64,000 nt of DNA from NCBI GenBank assembly GCA_964023275.1, contig OZ029919.1, forward strand, positions 1,827,501-1,891,500, in the 5' to 3' direction. The stretch comes from Norana najaformis. Its lineage: Eukaryota > Annelida > Clitellata > Crassiclitellata > Hormogastridae. This document shows, piece by piece, positions 27,101 through 35,984 of the stretch (position 1 is the first letter of the stretch; each line of letters begins with the position of its first letter). The position numbers and the translations under genes were made by a program. The notes beneath the pieces were generated by a model, which was not told where the DNA came from, did not search any database, and was given only the letters and a program-made list of their open reading frames with translations.

Positions 27101-30100
27101 CAAACTTAGGAATCAGGAAACCTTGCAAATATTAATAATAGCAATAGTTTCGGCAATTTGTCTTAATACCAACCCTTGTGTCATTAAATTCACCAGATGT
27201 GCAGCCCGCATTCTCAGATACCCGGAAATCCCACGCCCCCGGTCACCCCTGGGTCGACAATGCCCGCCTACATGTCGCCGGGCGCGGACGTCAAGCCCAA
27301 CTTGGCCGACCTGAAGCCGATTTTGTCGTCATCTGTGGTCAATGGCGGAGAACTGCGACTGACATTCCCAGTGCATGATGGGATACTGATGGCGCCGTTT
27401 CGACTCGAGCACAACCTGGCAGTCAGCAATCATGTCTTCCATTTAAACGAATCTGTCTACCAGGCTCTGATGTCACGGTAAGAACTTGTATTACGCTCGT
27501 GCTACATTTATTCTACACTCGTACTGCTTTCATACTAGTCCAAATTGACTACATCCATACTACGTTCATACTGCTTTCATACTAGTCAAAATTGACTACA
27601 TCCATACTACCTTCATACAGCTTTCATACTAGTCCAAATTGACTACATCCATACTATGTTCATACTGCTTTCATACTAGTCCAAATTGACTACATCCATA
27701 CTGCTTTCATACTGCTTACTCACAACAACATCTTGCTAGACATATTTGTAAGGCGGCTTAAGACCTATTTGTACTGCCTTGCTTTTGTTGTCTGACCCCG
27801 TGACCCACCCACCTCTACGATTCCTTGCTCAGCCAATGGACACTTACTCACTTACTACTACTTACTGCATGACATCAAAGAATTGACAGAACGAACCGAA
27901 ACGGGCAGAGAATTCCAAAGCTTTGGACTGGCTACCGATGCCCAACAGCGTTAGGTACGAGGCACAGGAAGAGTAGGGACCATTGATTGATGCTTTGTGC
28001 AATATGATAATGGCACTAAAGAAGTGATTAGATTAGATTAGATTAGGATTAGATTAGATTAGATTCATGGCAGTGGGAGTGTCTTTTGGTTTTTAGGCCA
28101 GATCTTGAGTTACACTTGAAGTGCTTTCACCACGAGGACTGCCAGATGACCACGAACTGGCCAGCGTCCGTCATGGTCAGCGTCAACGCCACTCCCATGA
28201 ACATCGAGATCCAGAGGCCTCTCAATGTCAAGGACGTCTGCCATCTTGGCCGAAACACGATTCAGATCACTGTGACAGCCTGCTGCTGCGTAAGACTCGT
28301 TAATTTACCGTAATCTGCCCAGGATAAGCTGATGTGGATTGGTTGGAGAACTGAAAATGAGTACTGTAGTTACTGAGGTCAGAGGTCAAAGGTAGTATGG
28401 GATGATTGGATTGGTGGAGTTCACAGAGGTGGGTTGGGAGTATTGCAGAAATTTGCAGGTTAGTGAAAGAACCTTGAACTGAATGCGTTGGCCAGTTTTC
28501 AGTGAGTGCAACGATATGGTGATGCTTGGATGTCCTGGTGATTGCCAGATTGTATGCTGTTCATAAGAATGTCTTTATTTGTTTGTTTGAATGGTTTCAA
28601 TATTTGTTATTTGTTTGTTTGAACGGTTTCAATATTTGTTATTTGTTTGTTTGAACTGTTTCAATATTTGTTATTTGTTTGTTTGAACGGTTTCAATATT
28701 TGTTATTTGTTTGTTTGAACGGTTGCAATATTTGTTATTTGTTTGTTTGAACGGTTTCAATATTTGTTATTTGTTTGTTTGAACGGTTTCAATATTTGTT
28801 ATTTGTTTGTTTGAACGGTTTCAATATTTGTTATTTGTTTGTTTGAACGGTTTCAATATTTGTTATTTGTTTGTTTGAATGGTTTCAATATTTGTTATTT
28901 GTTTGTTTGAACGGTTGCAATATTTGTTATTTGTTTGTTTGAATGGTTTCAATAAATGAACATTGAACATCGAAAAGAAGAAAATGTTATTTATTCAAAA
29001 ATATCCTCAATGATGGTGATTTTCCAGTTTCCACGTGAACTCGTTGTTTGTTTTTCTCCAGTCTCACATGTTCATAGTCCACCTGGTTCACCGACCGACT
29101 GTGAGGTCCGTCATCTGTGGACTCCTGGAAAAGAATCTCCTGTCAGCCGAACAATGTCTCATCAAACGTAAGTCTGTTCTCCGTTTGCGTTTTCTTAGCT
29201 TTATCAGATTTACTCTAATGACTTCTGTGGCACTGTTTGTCGTAATTCACATCAATCTGAAGCTGAAGTTGGGACCCATGATCCTGACCGCATTTGATCA
29301 AAATTTGGCCTAAAGTGATGTGTGCTATGTAATGTAATGTAATCTAACGTAACAAGCATTTATATAGCGCCTTTCAAGCATCTCTCAAAAAGTGCTGGTC
29401 ACATGGATGTCCAAACCATCTACTAAAGAGTGTGTCTTAAGGTGAAGAGAAAATGAATGTTGAGTTAAACTAAGAGGTAAAGAACTAATGTAAACATTGT
29501 ATTGTATTATAAATTGTTGTGTGTTGCACTGTGTTATATTGCGTTGTATCGTATCGTCTTATGTTGCATTGCGTTGTATCGTATCATCTTATGTTGCATT
29601 GTATTGCATCATATCATATTATGTTGCCTTGGTATATATTACATATTGTTTTGTATTGTATCTTATTGTGTCATATTGTATTGTACTAATATTGCACGGT
29701 GTCTTTGCCATTGTATATCTTTGAATTGTTGTTGTTGCAGTGAAGCCCTTCCTGTCGCAGGCTACCAGTGCGCCAAGTGGTTCCACGTCGACTGTGACGC
29801 AGGCAAATGGCACCAAACTGTCCCTCAAATGTCCGCTTACTCTGCAGCGCGTCAGTCTTCCAACAAGAGGCCAACATTGCAGCCACCTGCAGGTGACGAT
29901 TTCATTCACTCGTTAATTAAAATTCCTCGGTAATTTGCATGCGTGTGTTGCACCACTATGTATAGAAACTATATGAAAAGATCTGTAATTGTGGCATGGC
30001 AGTTTGTTCAGTAGCATATTTGGTCTGTATTCTGATGATTGTGGGTTTGAGCAGTCTGGGTGGATTCCTGGTATCTGATCTAATCTGTTGGCTTTTGTAG

Positions 30101-33100
30101 CACCGTTATCAACATAACATAACATCACCTAATGTTTATTGCACCTGGAAAACACTAAAGCATCAGTCACAAGCTCACAGGAACAGTACAGTAGGAGCCA
30201 GCTAAAAAGCTAATCTGGACAGTCACGGTCTCACAGTTACTTTGCCCCCTACTTCAAATCTGTTCTTGTGTTATTACCTTTCCAAAAGTCTTATCCTAAT
30301 TCTTCCTCTTCCCCTTATCTCTCTTCTCGCTTCATTTTCAAACACCATCCACCGTCCGACTGTCTGCCTGCCTGCCTGACTCCTGGATCTGAAAACGAAC
30401 CCTTTTGCCTATCGACTTTGTTTTGACTGATCCTCTGTGAATAAGCTGGTTCCCGTGACGTGGCTTTCATTGGGCGCTGTAGAAATCTCGAGATTACGAT
30501 TACAATACGGTCACAGAATTGCTGACCAAGTGTTTTCTTGTTTTCTCTTGCGCAGTGGTTTGACCTGGAGGCTTACCTGCGACTGAACAGCGAACGCTGC
30601 GTCTGGAAGTGTCCCATCTGCAAGTAAGTACGCAGTCATCGTTCTCTTCTCTGTTCTTCTGTCTTGCAAAAATGTATCTATTATTTTTCTACTTTATATA
30701 TTTAGTTTGGTTAATTTTAACCGGATATAATGTGGAATGTTGTTCACTTAAAACATCTTTCTGCCTTGGTTAGATTTAAATTTGAATCCTGACCTCTGGG
30801 CTGACAGAGGTCAGGGTCACACAGTCGGTACACTCCCTTAAATGGCATGGCACCCGTTCAAATGGGCAGCGGTGCTGAAGGATCTCACCCAATCAATTCA
30901 TTGAAAAATGAACAGGGTCGAGGGCGTACAGTCGATATAGAAAAACATGTACGTTTACATTTACAGATTCTGCCTGGAAGTAAAGGTATTCAAGATTTTT
31001 CCCATGACTGCCTCTAGCAAACTTGGCTGTAAAATGGGTGCAAGGACCGTACACTGTGAGTAGGGATCATAACTGTAATGTAATCTCTGGATTTCTTCTG
31101 CACCCAAACAATCTAAGTCACAGGAGCCATCTGTACGGAATTGAGGCACATTTTAGTGTAGTAACAGCGGAGTTAAAGGTCGTTTTTTTGTGGTTTCCAG
31201 AAAGCCAGCAACTCTGGAGGAGCTGGAGGTGAACCAGTTGATTTGGGCGATTGTGGAGAACTTGCGCGGCTCAGACTTTGACGAGATTCTCATAGATTCT
31301 TCTGGAACCTGGCGACCTCTACCGACCGTGATGCAAATTACGTCAGACAACAATAACGGTATTCAGCGTCTAGAAGAGCATCTCAGTCCGCATAGGTTGA
31401 TTGATTTCTTGTCATTGCAAAGGCAGTTGAATTCTTCTAAAAAAGCTGTATAAATACTCTGTTACCAGTGTTTTAATCCAATGACTTCAACAGCGCTGTT
31501 ATCATAATGCCCAAGGCGTCAGTCGATGGTCGCTTCAAGTCAAAATCGCAGTCAAAAATCATTATCTGCTGGAAAGCCATGTCGAATTCTGGTAGCTCAG
31601 GGAAAATCCATGAAGTGTTGTCTCTAAGCTGTGTGAGTGCAGCATTTGGTCAAACAAACACAAATTTGTCAAGAAACTCTCTGCATGGCAGTTTCAGGAA
31701 ACCACACTTGGAGGCTGAGAGGGAACGTTGCAAGCTGAACACATATGCATGCATAGTACATGCACAGACTCGAATACGTGTATGCACAGATGTGCCTGTA
31801 TGGTCCATTTGTGTTCTATTGTATGTGTGTATGTAGGTACGTATCTGAATGTTGAAAGCCAAAGCAATATTATTTCTATATTTATTAAGCACCACTATCT
31901 AATGACAGAGCATCAGTCGATGGCACTGAGCTATTGTAGGTGAAGGACTTGCTCAAGGTCCTTATACGGTAACTGTCTTGGGGAGGATTGAACTTGTACT
32001 CTTCGCGTTTAGAAGTCTAGCTCTATAACTAGTAGGCTACCATGCCCCGCAACAATTCTGATAATAACAGTTGATAAGAACAATTTAATTAATTTGTGCC
32101 TCTGAGGAAACTTTCACTATTTAAATTCTCTGTCTTGTAGAAACTTCTGCGTCAAAATTCATCCGCGGCACGACCTTGTCTTCTATGGCGCTGCCGACAA
32201 TTGAGACATGGACAGAGAGTTACAGTAGTCGAGCAGCTTCGGCATCTGCAGCCATCTCATCAGCCGCTCTGCCGGTTCCACATGGTACGGTCTAATTAGA
32301 TGAGAACTTATTTAGCCAAATTAAAATTATTTGTATGCGTGTGTGTTGTGCATGATTGTGTTTAACAGGAGTAGTCCTGTAAGCTAGCTTTGAGAGACAG
32401 GCTTGGGTATGAATTGTTAGCGACTTCATTTTTCTTAGCCTCGGCATATGAGGGCGAATGGCCAGCCCTCTCCCTTGCTGTCTGATCTTCCCACTGACAG
32501 TTTAGTAATTCTAATATTTGTTATAAGTACATTTGTGCATAGCTGAGGTCTTTAGTACCTGTAGTGTTTTGGAAGTCCTTATGGTATTGTCTTAGTTATG
32601 GAAGTACCTATAGTATTTTTTAGTTTTGGAGGTAAATTGTTACAGCTGGAAATTCAAAGGAAACATGGAACTTGAGCGTGCCAGGTGGTACATCTGATAT
32701 TCTGACGTCACTGGCACAGATGGGTGAAAGTCTTGTCGATTCTCGCATCCAATCGAGCCTGCCGTCACGCTTAGCTACGTCTGTGGACAGTATGTCAACA
32801 GTTCGACCGACAACAAGTGCCAGTACCATGCCGGAAAAAGTACCGAGTACTAGTACTAACTGCGGCACAAACTCAGTATTCACTTCCGCAGCATCGTCTG
32901 AAACTCACGACTGCCATCACCTGCAACTGAAGTCAAAAGAAGCAGTGACGTCGGCGGCTTCTGCTGACTTGAGCGTCGGAAATATCAGCGAAGATGGTAG
33001 AAATACCGACTCGCATCTGAAAGAGACGTCTTGCAGTAGCAGCAGCAGCAGCAGTAGTGGCAGTAGCTCGAATGTTGACATCAATTTTAAACTCACCCCA

Positions 33101-33735
33101 AACTGCGACAGCGAACAGCAGGATAGTGGGCTCGATGTAAGGGATCTTCGCTTTTAATTTTAATTTAATTAATAAAAATAATTTAGGAAAATAATTTGCC
33201 TAGCATGATTCTGTATGGATGTTTTTAGTACACTATGTATATATGTATGTATGAAGACACTTAATATAGCACCTTTTAAATATTTTTAAAATACTAATAT
33301 TTTTTATAAGTATGTTAGCACACGTGTTAGTGTGTTTCAAATATAAGGTCTCTATGATGCCCTAGTATTAAAAAAATCGGATTAGGCATAGAAAGATTAT
33401 CTCTGAATTAGAATTTCTTAAATTATTTTTATTAATTTTCATCTGTCATCTTAAGACATCAAAGTTGTCGTCATCATCATTTTTATAATGTCACATTCAT
33501 CTGTTGAAATTTTTGTTGCAGTCATAACTGTAATTGTAATGACACATTTATGTAGGGCTTCTTCAAGCAGCAGCATTTCACACGCTTACACAAGAATTGC
33601 TTTCTTGTGCGATTTCAGTTGTTGACGGACGGATTTGAAGACCCGACCGAGCTGTTGACTTACCTTGGGCCAACCGGCAACAACGGTGACTTCGTCATGG
33701 GCGATGACCTCCTCTCGTTGTTCCTGCCCGATTGA
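3109..33735 (+). CDS. ZMIZ1: ZMIZ1/ZMIZ2-like MIZ-type zinc finger coactivator, whole gene (17 coding exons)
   Basis: A PIAS-like nuclear coactivator. Vertebrate ZMIZ1/2 bind transcription factors (androgen receptor, Smads, p53, Notch1) and carry an SP-RING (MIZ) finger linked to SUMO transfer; Drosophila tonalli is the fly relative. Exons: 3109-3168, 14048-14161, 22060-22165, 22764-~22920, 23837-24169, 24588-24777, 25372-25671, 26352-26585, 27197-27477, 28097-28289, 29062-29167, 29741-29892, 30556-30623, 31201-31358, 32141-32284, 32646-33136, 33619-33735. All phases agree and the sum is divisible by 3. The product is 1,042-1,067 aa depending on the exon 4 donor; human ZMIZ1 is 1,067 aa. In order it has an N-terminal TPR-like region (about 1-120), a disordered Q/P/M/Y-rich middle, a conserved block before the finger, the SP-RING (about 715-775), a Ser/Thr-rich tail and an acidic [10 protein letters not shown] end. 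One copy represents what vertebrates have as ZMIZ1 and ZMIZ2, so the symbol marks the family. Family identity is very secure; one splice site is not. Confidence 0.95.
4900..5275 (+). repeat. Purine-rich (GAGGAGATT)-type repeat and GTA run
   Basis: Imperfect gaggagattgaggagga units ending in (GTA)n and (GGA)n near 5221-5265. ZMIZ intron 1. Confidence 0.8.
5791..6240 (-). mobile_element. CR1/L2-like LINE, 5'-truncated 3' end with ORF2 remnant
   Basis: On the minus strand an open stretch reads [20 protein letters not shown] then [17 protein letters not shown], the typical C-terminal end of non-LTR retrotransposon ORF2. A 3' UTR and the tail gggcgctgtagaaatctcg followed by a (TTACGA)-type repeat come next. 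This copy links the ORF to a 3' UTR found repeatedly in the window. Confidence 0.65.
8035..8310 (+). repeat. Degenerate tandem repeat of about 60 bp, 5 units
   Basis: Units share ccttaaacatgtacatacc and a caaaagggaagtgtg block. An open frame across it (7992-8549) is explained by the repeat. ZMIZ intron 1. Confidence 0.75.
9187..9400 (+). mobile_element. tRNA-headed SINE (family F)
   Basis: A tRNA-like head with a B-box-like agttcaaatcc at about 9229-9240 is followed by gtgggaagatcaggtgacga and atgccgaggctaagaaa. Related copies: 22976-23285 (+) and 32395-32505 (-), each in a ZMIZ intron. Confidence 0.6.
10540..10622 (-). mobile_element. tRNA-like SINE head
   Basis: Minus strand gcgtggcacgatggtctata, then tctcgggttcgactcc with a clean B box. 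The flanking 10380-10540 sequence may be the SINE body. Confidence 0.45.
11030..11330 (+). repeat. ATC and TCTG arrays in ZMIZ intron 1
   Basis: (ATC)n with interruptions up to about 11250, a short CCACCGCC run, then TCTG/CCTG repeats. Confidence 0.85.
11800..12410 (+). repeat. Long TCTG-type microsatellite array (about 0.6 kb)
   Basis: Imperfect (TCTG)n with TTTG and CCGT interruptions. It yields Cys/Leu/Ser/Val-rich open frames in all three plus frames and Asp/Arg/Gln/Thr frames in reverse, none of them genes. Confidence 0.85.
13912..14031 (+). mobile_element. SINE-like element (family C) abutting ZMIZ exon 2
   Basis: Contains ggggaccttaaatggcatgg, gaaggatctaacccgat and aggccatacagtcgctatat, ending ccatgtacattt. 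Other copies: 26812-26945, 30836-30962, 38988-39165 and a partial at 62460-62522. The 3' end flows into the T-rich acceptor tract of exon 2. Confidence 0.65.
14048..14161 (+). CDS. ZMIZ1: ZMIZ exon 2
   Basis: Thirty-eight codons ([19 protein letters not shown] ... GLISCLT) match the second segment of the ZMIZ1 TPR-like domain. The acceptor is a T-rich tract ending ttccag; the donor is acg|gtaaaa, phase 0. A SINE copy ends about 15 bases upstream of the acceptor. Confidence 0.92.
16060..16510 (+). mobile_element. LINE ORF2 C-terminal remnant with 3' tail
   Basis: Reads through frames as [17 protein letters not shown] then [13 protein letters not shown], the WNxLP...LKxxLF signature of CR1/L2-like ORF2 ends. 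The tail tagcgctttataaatgtcta and (ttacga)n follow. Confidence 0.65.
17105..17640 (+). repeat. TG tract followed by GACA/GA microsatellite
   Basis: (TGTGTA)/(TG)n at 17105-17205, then AGAC/AGAG repeats at 17280-17640. ZMIZ intron 2. Confidence 0.85.
18045..18190 (-). mobile_element. LINE 3' UTR fragment (same family)
   Basis: Carries taatcgtaagctcgagattt and the downstream blocks gttcggttccag and ggtgtttggaatt of the family, with more divergence and small deletions. Confidence 0.6.
18265..18342 (+). mobile_element. LINE ORF2 fragment
   Basis: One frame reads [18 protein letters not shown], resembling the LHWLPVxxRIxFKxLLLTYK motif near the end of CR1/L2-type ORF2. It is short and isolated. 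Confidence 0.5.
18425..18510 (-). mobile_element. tRNA-like SINE head
   Basis: On the minus strand gacgtggtggtgtagtggta gives an A-box-like segment, and cgggttcgaatctgcc gives a good B box about 35 bases later. There is no clean cloverleaf acceptor stem, so this is a tRNA-derived SINE or tRNA pseudogene and not a functional tRNA. Confidence 0.5.
21405..21760 (+). repeat. ATC/GTC trinucleotide array in ZMIZ intron 2
   Basis: Interrupted (ATC)n over about 350 bp with GTCGTC clusters, giving Ile/Val- and Met-rich open frames. Confidence 0.85.
22060..22165 (+). CDS. ZMIZ1: ZMIZ exon 3
   Basis: Encodes [20 protein letters not shown] followed by [15 protein letters not shown], the most conserved part of the N-terminal domain (vertebrate: [20 protein letters not shown]). 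Acceptor ggcag, donor gcag|gtaggc, phase 1. Confidence 0.93.
22405..22625 (+). repeat. ATC/ACC trinucleotide array in ZMIZ intron 3
   Basis: Interrupted (ATC)n/(ACC)n over about 220 bp between exons 3 and 4. Overlapping His-, Ser- and Asp-rich frames are artefacts. Confidence 0.85.
22764..22920 (+). CDS. ZMIZ1: ZMIZ exon 4 (3' boundary uncertain)
   Basis: Starts [19 protein letters not shown], matching vertebrate LLSSWCEELGRLLLLRHQ. The frame stays open to a TAG at 22930. The next exon needs a phase-2 junction, which allows donors after 22845, 22914 or 22920. None is a strong consensus, so the end given is the longest option. Confidence 0.8.
23096..23205 (+). repeat. 33-bp tandem repeat, 3 copies
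   Basis: Unit ataaaatgacctataaaata then cctaaaaatggct. It lies inside the family F SINE of ZMIZ intron 4. Confidence 0.85.
23620..23800 (-). mobile_element. Interspersed element with GCGCTATAGAAGTC tail (family B), representative copy
   Basis: In + orientation it starts taatctaatc, then gacttctatggcgccgttat and aatgcccaaggcatcagtcg. Related copies are at about 10225-10285, 26036-26200, 27955-28068, 31472-31620, 37766-37850, 39487-39600, 40610-40732, 43310-43375, 45716-45830 and 53176-53265, in both orientations. The 3' tail is ggcgctatagaagtc plus (ttagattaga)n. This copy ends about 35 bases before ZMIZ exon 5. Confidence 0.6.
23837..24169 (+). CDS. ZMIZ1: ZMIZ exon 5 (polyglutamine segment)
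   Basis: Begins [19 protein letters not shown] and includes DSVSWD, comparable to DSVPWQ in ZMIZ1. A Gln/Pro tract of about 30 residues ([12 protein letters not shown] type) follows, then a Pro-rich end. Acceptor tttcag after a pyrimidine run; donor ctgaa|gtaaag, phase 2. The frame meets TAA immediately after the donor, which supports splicing here. Confidence 0.85.
24312..24475 (+). repeat. 16-bp AT-rich tandem repeat, about 9 units
   Basis: Unit approximately attataatgaggtcat with variants, in ZMIZ intron 5, directly upstream of exon 6. Confidence 0.8.
24588..24777 (+). CDS. ZMIZ1: ZMIZ exon 6
   Basis: With the preceding AA it reads [20 protein letters not shown] and ends FNSGRPQ, a Ser/Thr/Pro/Met-rich disordered segment. 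Acceptor ttttcag, donor cctcag|gtgacc, phase 0. The frame fits both neighbours, but the segment itself is poorly conserved. Confidence 0.82.
24857..24921. repeat. Perfect 32-bp inverted repeat with a 1-base centre
   Basis: The left arm 24857-24888 (attctattagtgctgcgatt...) is exactly complementary to the right arm 24890-24921, with a single C at 24889. It lies in ZMIZ intron 6. It would form a cruciform or a long hairpin in RNA. It could be a MITE relic or a palindrome arising at a repair event. Confidence 0.9.
24962..24975. promoter_or_regulatory. RFX X-box-like palindrome
   Basis: GTTGTCATGGCAAC differs by one base from the ideal RFX site GTTGCCATGGCAAC. Two partial versions (gttgtcatgacaaa at 24940 and gttgtcatgac at about 24985) flank it, all within ZMIZ intron 6. 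Function is inferred only. Confidence 0.35.
25372..25671 (+). CDS. ZMIZ1: ZMIZ exon 7 (Tyr/Met/Pro/Gln-rich)
   Basis: One hundred codons starting [19 protein letters not shown]. The low-complexity composition is rich in Y, M, P, G and Q, like the central region of vertebrate ZMIZ proteins. Acceptor ctcag, donor caacag|gttggt, phase 0 at both ends. Confidence 0.85.
25690..25925 (+). repeat. Degenerate tandem repeat of about 65 bp, 4 units
   Basis: Each unit carries ctgaatattaagtacct followed by ttaatattaatatt, just after the donor of ZMIZ exon 7. Confidence 0.75.
26352..26585 (+). CDS. ZMIZ1: ZMIZ exon 8
   Basis: Seventy-eight codons, [20 protein letters not shown] through NNPQPYY, in the Pro/Gly/Tyr-rich middle region. 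Acceptor tttgcag, donor tattat|gttagt, phase 0 at both ends. Confidence 0.85.
27197..27477 (+). CDS. ZMIZ1: ZMIZ exon 9 (start of conserved core)
   Basis: Contains [15 protein letters not shown], then [20 protein letters not shown] and [12 protein letters not shown]. The human ZMIZ1 counterparts are [32 protein letters not shown] and [12 protein letters not shown]. This is the domain just upstream of the MIZ finger. Donor cacg|gtaaga, phase 2. Confidence 0.96.
27524..27718 (+). repeat. 47-bp tandem repeat, about 4 copies
   Basis: Units start at 27524, 27571, 27618 and 27665 with ctgctttcatactagtccaa, in ZMIZ intron 9. The last unit degenerates. Confidence 0.88.
28097..28289 (+). CDS. ZMIZ1: ZMIZ exon 10
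   Basis: Reads [37 protein letters not shown] and [14 protein letters not shown], nearly collinear with vertebrate ZMIZ1 ([47 protein letters not shown]). Donor tgc|gtaaga, phase 0. Confidence 0.97.
28575..28955 (+). repeat. 32-bp minisatellite, about 12 copies
   Basis: Unit tttgttatttgtttgtttga then acggtttcaata, nearly identical between copies (variants aatgg, aactg, ggttgc). It lies in ZMIZ intron 10 and ends about 105 bases before exon 11. Confidence 0.9.
29062..29167 (+). CDS. ZMIZ1: ZMIZ exon 11
   Basis: Encodes [20 protein letters not shown] then [15 protein letters not shown], matching [20 protein letters not shown] and LLKKRLLPAEHCITK. Acceptor ctccag, donor aaac|gtaagt, phase 1. 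Confidence 0.96.
29325..29410 (+). mobile_element. Short element with internal atagcgcctttcaagc block (family D)
   Basis: taacaagcatttatatagcg then cctttcaagcatctctcaaa. Similar blocks at about 43545-43620, 49960-50030 and 57430-57490 suggest another dispersed family sharing the GCGC(C/T) block. Confidence 0.45.
29741..29892 (+). CDS. ZMIZ1: ZMIZ exon 12 (first half of the SP-RING)
   Basis: After a Ser/Thr/Ala-rich linker it reads [20 protein letters not shown] then HCSHLQ. This supplies the first Cys and the Cys-x-His pair of the SP-RING (vertebrate: [20 protein letters not shown], CKHVQ). Acceptor gttgcag, donor ctgcag|gtgacg, phase 0. Confidence 0.96.
30290..30508 (+). mobile_element. LINE 3' UTR fragment (same family, + orientation)
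   Basis: Contains cttttgcctatcgactttg, ataagctggttcccgtgacg and gggcgctgtagaaatctcga, ending in a ttacgattac tail, in ZMIZ intron 12. It gives the natural 3' orientation of the family. Confidence 0.65.
30556..30623 (+). CDS. ZMIZ1: ZMIZ exon 13 (second half of the SP-RING)
   Basis: Reads [20 protein letters not shown] then IC, supplying the CPxC pair that completes the zinc site. Acceptor gcgcag, donor gcaa|gtaagt, phase 2. Counterpart: [20 protein letters not shown], VC. Confidence 0.96.
31201..31358 (+). CDS. ZMIZ1: ZMIZ exon 14
   Basis: Reads [20 protein letters not shown], then [15 protein letters not shown], matching TALLEGLEVDQYMWGILN and EVTIDPTCSWRPVP. The splice at aacg|gtattc, phase 1, is required by the next exon; read-through reaches a stop after 31 more codons. 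Confidence 0.93.
32141..32284 (+). CDS. ZMIZ1: ZMIZ exon 15
   Basis: In phase it reads [20 protein letters not shown] and ends AALPVPH, a Ser/Ala-rich segment without a recognised fold. Acceptor cttgtag, donor catg|gtacgg, phase 1. The frame fits on both sides. Confidence 0.82.
32646..33136 (+). CDS. ZMIZ1: ZMIZ exon 16 (Ser/Thr-rich tail)
   Basis: Begins [20 protein letters not shown] and contains a poly-Ser run near 33037-33070. It ends SEQQDSGLD before donor gat|gtaagg, phase 0. Probably disordered and activation-domain-like; little is conserved outside the family composition. Confidence 0.85.
33619..33735 (+). CDS. ZMIZ1: ZMIZ exon 17 (acidic C-terminus and stop)
   Basis: Encodes [20 protein letters not shown] and ends [12 protein letters not shown], then TGA. 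Human ZMIZ1 ends with ELTNPDELLSYLDPPDLP and NDDLLSLFENN, so the C-terminal acidic motif is conserved. Confidence 0.95.
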   Translation: MLTDGFEDPTELLTYLGPTGNNGDFVMGDDLLSLFLPD

Positions 33736-34610
33736 AAAAGTTCTTGTGACTGATTACAATGGACGTTTTCTCAAAAGAACTGGCAGACCTGTCTGCTAGA
33801 ATTCATCGTTCGTACATACATTCCAGATAAGATTGTGGCCCGCAAATTCTGTTCTGGTTGCGTCGGCTCTTAACACGACACAAGAGGATAACCTTTTCAG
33901 AGTTTGAAATTGGTCATGGTGAACGATTCTTTTGAACTTCTTGGATGAATACTACAGACAAAAAAGCGCCTGGATTAATACACCGACATCAGAGCAAGAC
34001 GGATATCTGCGAAAAGGGAACGCTATGGTATTTTATACAGATTTGGAATGGATGTTGAAGAGATGTACACAGAACCGGGTGACTGTAGCATACTCGCCTG
34101 CCATGACAGCGTAAATATGACTAGCAAATCTAAGCCATCTCTCTGCGATGAACTTAAAAAGCTGTGGAGAAACTTCTGGACTGGAATTTGAGTTTTGTTG
34201 GATGATTGCATTTGATTGGGCAATCGGATCAGATTTGATGGTTGATCGATCTTGCGTGGGTCGTAATTTGAGTTTGACTACATTTGTGTTTACGCACGCA
34301 ACGTCGTTTGGTACATGCAAGAAAAACAATTTTGGCGTGATTCATCCACATTCTCCGATCTGGAACAACTTGTAAATTGTTTTGCACAGTGACAATCGCC
34401 TCAAACTGAAACTTTAAGACTAGAGGCCTAATTGTTGGCTAAACAGTTCATCTGAAAAATCATTCAGTTTCTCTGCTTATTCTGCTGTAAAATTAATCAA
34501 GGCATATCAAGATAATACTAATAATAACACTAGTAATAACACTAATAATAATAGTAAGGCAGTAATCAGAAAAGAAACTTTTGGCTAAGTTTTGCTAAGG
34601 GGACCTTTAT

Positions 34611-34680
34611 GTACTTAACCGGTTTATTCATAGCGTAAGTCGTTAGTACTTAACCGGTTTATTCATAGCGTAAGTCGTTA
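34611..34680 (+). repeat. 35-bp exact duplication
   Basis: gtacttaaccggtttattca plus tagcgtaagtcgtta occurs twice in direct succession, starting at 34611 and 34646. Confidence 0.9.
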
Positions 34681-35209
34681 GACACAGCTTGTACTTCATC
34701 CACTTCTGGACTTCTGGTTGTCAGACATGGTTTCTAGGCTTGATGCAAAGGTTAGTTACTGGTGGGGTGTAACGGCACCAGAAAATTTAACTAATTCACT
34801 AAGAAGGCAGAAACAGTAAATGCAGCCTGGAAGATTGGCTAAACTGAAAATGAAACCAACCTTAACCAATTTTAAGGGTTATTCCAACTCTATTTATAGC
34901 AGTGCCAGGTCTTGTTACCAGTTTTTAGCATCTAAGTCTACTGTGATTGGCTGGCAAGTAACGTATTAAGGTAACGGTGAACATAATTACATGCATGTTT
35001 ATGTTTACTGTATTTAAGTTGAAATACTGTTATTTTCCACGCTTCCTAAATTTGAGCCGCCCACAAACAGCTCTTGAATGAGCTCCTGACTTCCGCTAGG
35101 GGAGAAAATTGCCAAAGACTTTGGATTTGTACAACCATTTATTAAAACTGACGCATCACAGCAGAAATTACAGTCTGAACGATTTCAGAACAGCTGCTTG
35201 TTCACAGTG

Positions 35210-35500
35210 GAATGACCTCGGAGAATGACCATGGTAATTTCTTGGGAAATGACCACGGTAAATACCACAGGGAATGACCATGGAGAGTAACCTTGACATT
35301 ACCTTGGGAAATGAACTCGACAAATGACCATGGGAAATCACCTTGGGGAATTACCATGGGAAATGACCACATGAAATGGTCTCACGTAATACCAAACAGC
35401 AAAATGGGAAATCGCAGAGCCAATGCAAGATACAACAATGAGGAATGACCAAGCGAAATCACCTTGGGGAATTATCAGAATGACCACATGACATGATCTC
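35210..35500. repeat. Degenerate short repeat (gaatgaccatgg type)
   Basis: Repeated gggaaatgaccatgg and accttgggaaatga modules with irregular spacing. Intergenic, in the probable 3' region of RAP1GDS1. Confidence 0.65.
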
Positions 35501-35984
35501 AAATAATACCAAACAGCAAACCAGGAAATTGCAGACCCAATGCAATGTATAATTGTACGATGTAATAGGTAGAACGGGCCACGGTGTATCCGAGGAGAAA
35601 GCCTTTTTCAAATGTGGCCGCCACATCTGTGGTTAATATACAACACCCTACTGTAACTTTTGCAGCAACATTCATTAACATTTCCTAGTCTATTTTCCAA
35701 AGTGAAAAGCAGTGAGAATCCTGAGAACATAAGCTAATCACAACAAATCACAAAATAATTATATGAAGGTGGGAAACCAGATTACTGGGGATGGAGAGAC
35801 TGACAGAAAGAGAAATTAAAAGCCATGCAGTGGTAACCATCAACGACCCACGCTGAGGTATGGTATGATACGACAAGCTATGGTATAGTAACAAGACTTT
35901 ACATGGAAAGAGAATTTTAAAAAAATACAACATTCACTCAAGAAACAGTTAAAATGTCACACAGCGGTTAATTACTGTGCTGCC

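Noticed and set aside
28575..28955. Regular 32-bp repeats reminiscent of a CRISPR array
   Set aside because: Units are directly contiguous with no unique spacers, in a metazoan intron; this is a minisatellite.
33932..34375. Short frames just after the ZMIZ stop
   Set aside because: They follow a conserved C-terminus and true stop codon; interpreted as 3' UTR.
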